Of a stretch of 7,132 nt of DNA, positions 6,489-7,132 are shown one piece after another. The position numbers and the translations under genes are program-made. The stretch's first letter is position 1, and every line of letters begins with the position of its first letter. This DNA comes from Bacilli bacterium (GTDB lineage Bacteria > Bacillota_I > Bacilli_A > ML615J-28 > CAG-698): NCBI GenBank assembly GCA_028691715.1, contig JAQUYR010000063.1, forward strand, positions 1-7,132, in the 5' to 3' direction. Below the pieces are notes generated by a model, which was not told the origin of the DNA, did no database searches, and worked only from the letters and a program-made list of their open reading frames with translations.

Positions 6489-7132
6489 ATGAAGAGATGT
6501 CCAAAATGTGGTATAGATGTTAACACTAGTCGTAAGACATGTCCTCTTTGTTATGAAATATTGACTGAAATTGATGGCAATAAATTGGAATCTCCAGTAT
6601 ATCCGGAGTATCGCCAGCCAAAGAAAAAGACCAATTTTTTCTTCAAATCGGTAATTTTTCTTGCAATTACTGCCATAATCATCACCGCATTAATAAATGC
6701 GGTAACTTATACCAAGGAAACAGGATTGTGGAGCTTCTATGTTCTAGTATCGATGGTTTATTTTTTGATATTGATTAAATCATCGGTTCTATCGAGGAGC
6801 AATCCCGCAAAAAAAATAGTGATTCAAATGATTACACTATCGATATTGGTCATAGCAATAGACTTGATTGGTAGATCTTCTGGCTGGTCGTATACCTATG
6901 TTGTTCCTTTTTTATCGCTAGCTTCAACATCAACTATTGGTATAATATTGCTCTCTAAGACTTTGAGATATAGTGATTATGTTGTATATTTATTCAGTTC
7001 CTTGGTAATCGGTTTAATTCCTTTTATCTTGTGGATTTTCAAACTTGTTAAAGTGCTATGGCCATCATTGATGGCAGCTTGCTTTTCTTTGATAATTTTA
7101 TTAGCGATGGTTATCTTTGCTGATGGAGCGAC
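6489..7132 (+). CDS. Zinc-ribbon membrane protein, DUF6320-like (3' partial)
   Basis: The frame is open to the right edge and gives 214 residues. The N-terminus is a zinc ribbon: CPKC (Cys4, Cys7) and CPLC (Cys18, Cys21), a compact four-cysteine metal site. A basic linker (about 40-48) leads into hydrophobic segments at roughly 50-72, 80-97, 108-127, 136-155, 163-184 and 190-210, so about six membrane spans; with the ribbon before the first span and basic residues at 45-47, the ribbon is probably cytosolic. This layout matches my recollection of DUF6320 proteins, whose role is unknown; at about 214 residues it would be nearly complete, with only the tail missing. The ATG follows GGAGGTG (6478-6484) and comes one base after the acyltransferase stop, so the two are almost certainly made together. 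A plausible role is a membrane anchor or partner for the acyltransferase, but nothing in the sequence proves it. The DUF assignment is less sure than the architecture. Confidence 0.75.
   Translation, partial: MKRCPKCGIDVNTSRKTCPLCYEILTEIDGNKLESPVYPEYRQPKKKTNFFFKSVIFLAITAIIITALINAVTYTKETGLWSFYVLVSMVYFLILIKSSVLSRSNPAKKIVIQMITLSILVIAIDLIGRSSGWSYTYVVPFLSLASTSTIGIILLSKTLRYSDYVVYLFSSLVIGLIPFILWIFKLVKVLWPSLMAACFSLIILLAMVIFADGA

Noticed and set aside
1..7132. CRISPR array, transposon ends, tRNA or riboswitch
   Set aside because: No spaced direct repeats, transposase, terminal inverted repeats or tRNA-like cloverleaf were seen, and the intergenic gaps (84 and 75 bases) are too short for most riboswitches and are otherwise explained.

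Overview
The window is AT-rich bacterial DNA with all genes on the + strand. TGA serves as a stop codon (it ends the U32 and acyltransferase genes) and TGG encodes Trp, so the standard bacterial code applies and the Mycoplasma/Spiroplasma code is excluded. Gene content (DegV protein, long U32 protein with DUF3656, acyltransferase plus DUF6320-type membrane protein) and Shine-Dalgarno use suggest a low-GC Firmicute or a relative such as Erysipelotrichia, Acholeplasma or Izemoplasma. The species cannot be named from this sequence.

Layout: (1) positions 1-1186 hold the C-terminal end of a metallophosphoesterase-like protein, then, 10 bases later, a xylose-isomerase-like TIM-barrel protein. (2) A clear sigma-A-type promoter in the 84-base gap drives a DegV/FakB-type lipid-binding protein (1271-2122). 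(3) A 75-base gap holds two hairpins in tandem, the second a typical Rho-independent terminator. (4) From 2198 to the right edge run four tightly packed genes: a second TIM-barrel isomerase-like protein, a 757-residue U32 protein, a condensation/alcohol-acetyltransferase-like protein, and a zinc-ribbon membrane protein cut by the window end. Their junctions (11-base overlap, ATGA overlap, 1-base gap) imply one transcript with coupled translation.

Possible joint function: the U32 protein resembles RlhA-type RNA hydroxylation proteins and may be a housekeeping gene. The acyltransferase and the zinc-ribbon membrane protein look like a functional pair acting at the membrane, perhaps on a lipid or alcohol substrate. 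DegV proteins of the FakB group carry fatty acids to a fatty acid kinase, so a lipid theme is possible but unproven. The two TIM-barrel proteins have complete metal-site motifs but unknown substrates.

I see no mobile element, CRISPR array, tRNA, rRNA or phage gene. The most unusual points are a duplicated U32 half with its own cysteine quartet, the coupled acyltransferase/zinc-ribbon membrane pair, and hairpins at 2125-2179 and 5252-5278. Nothing here proves a new system.
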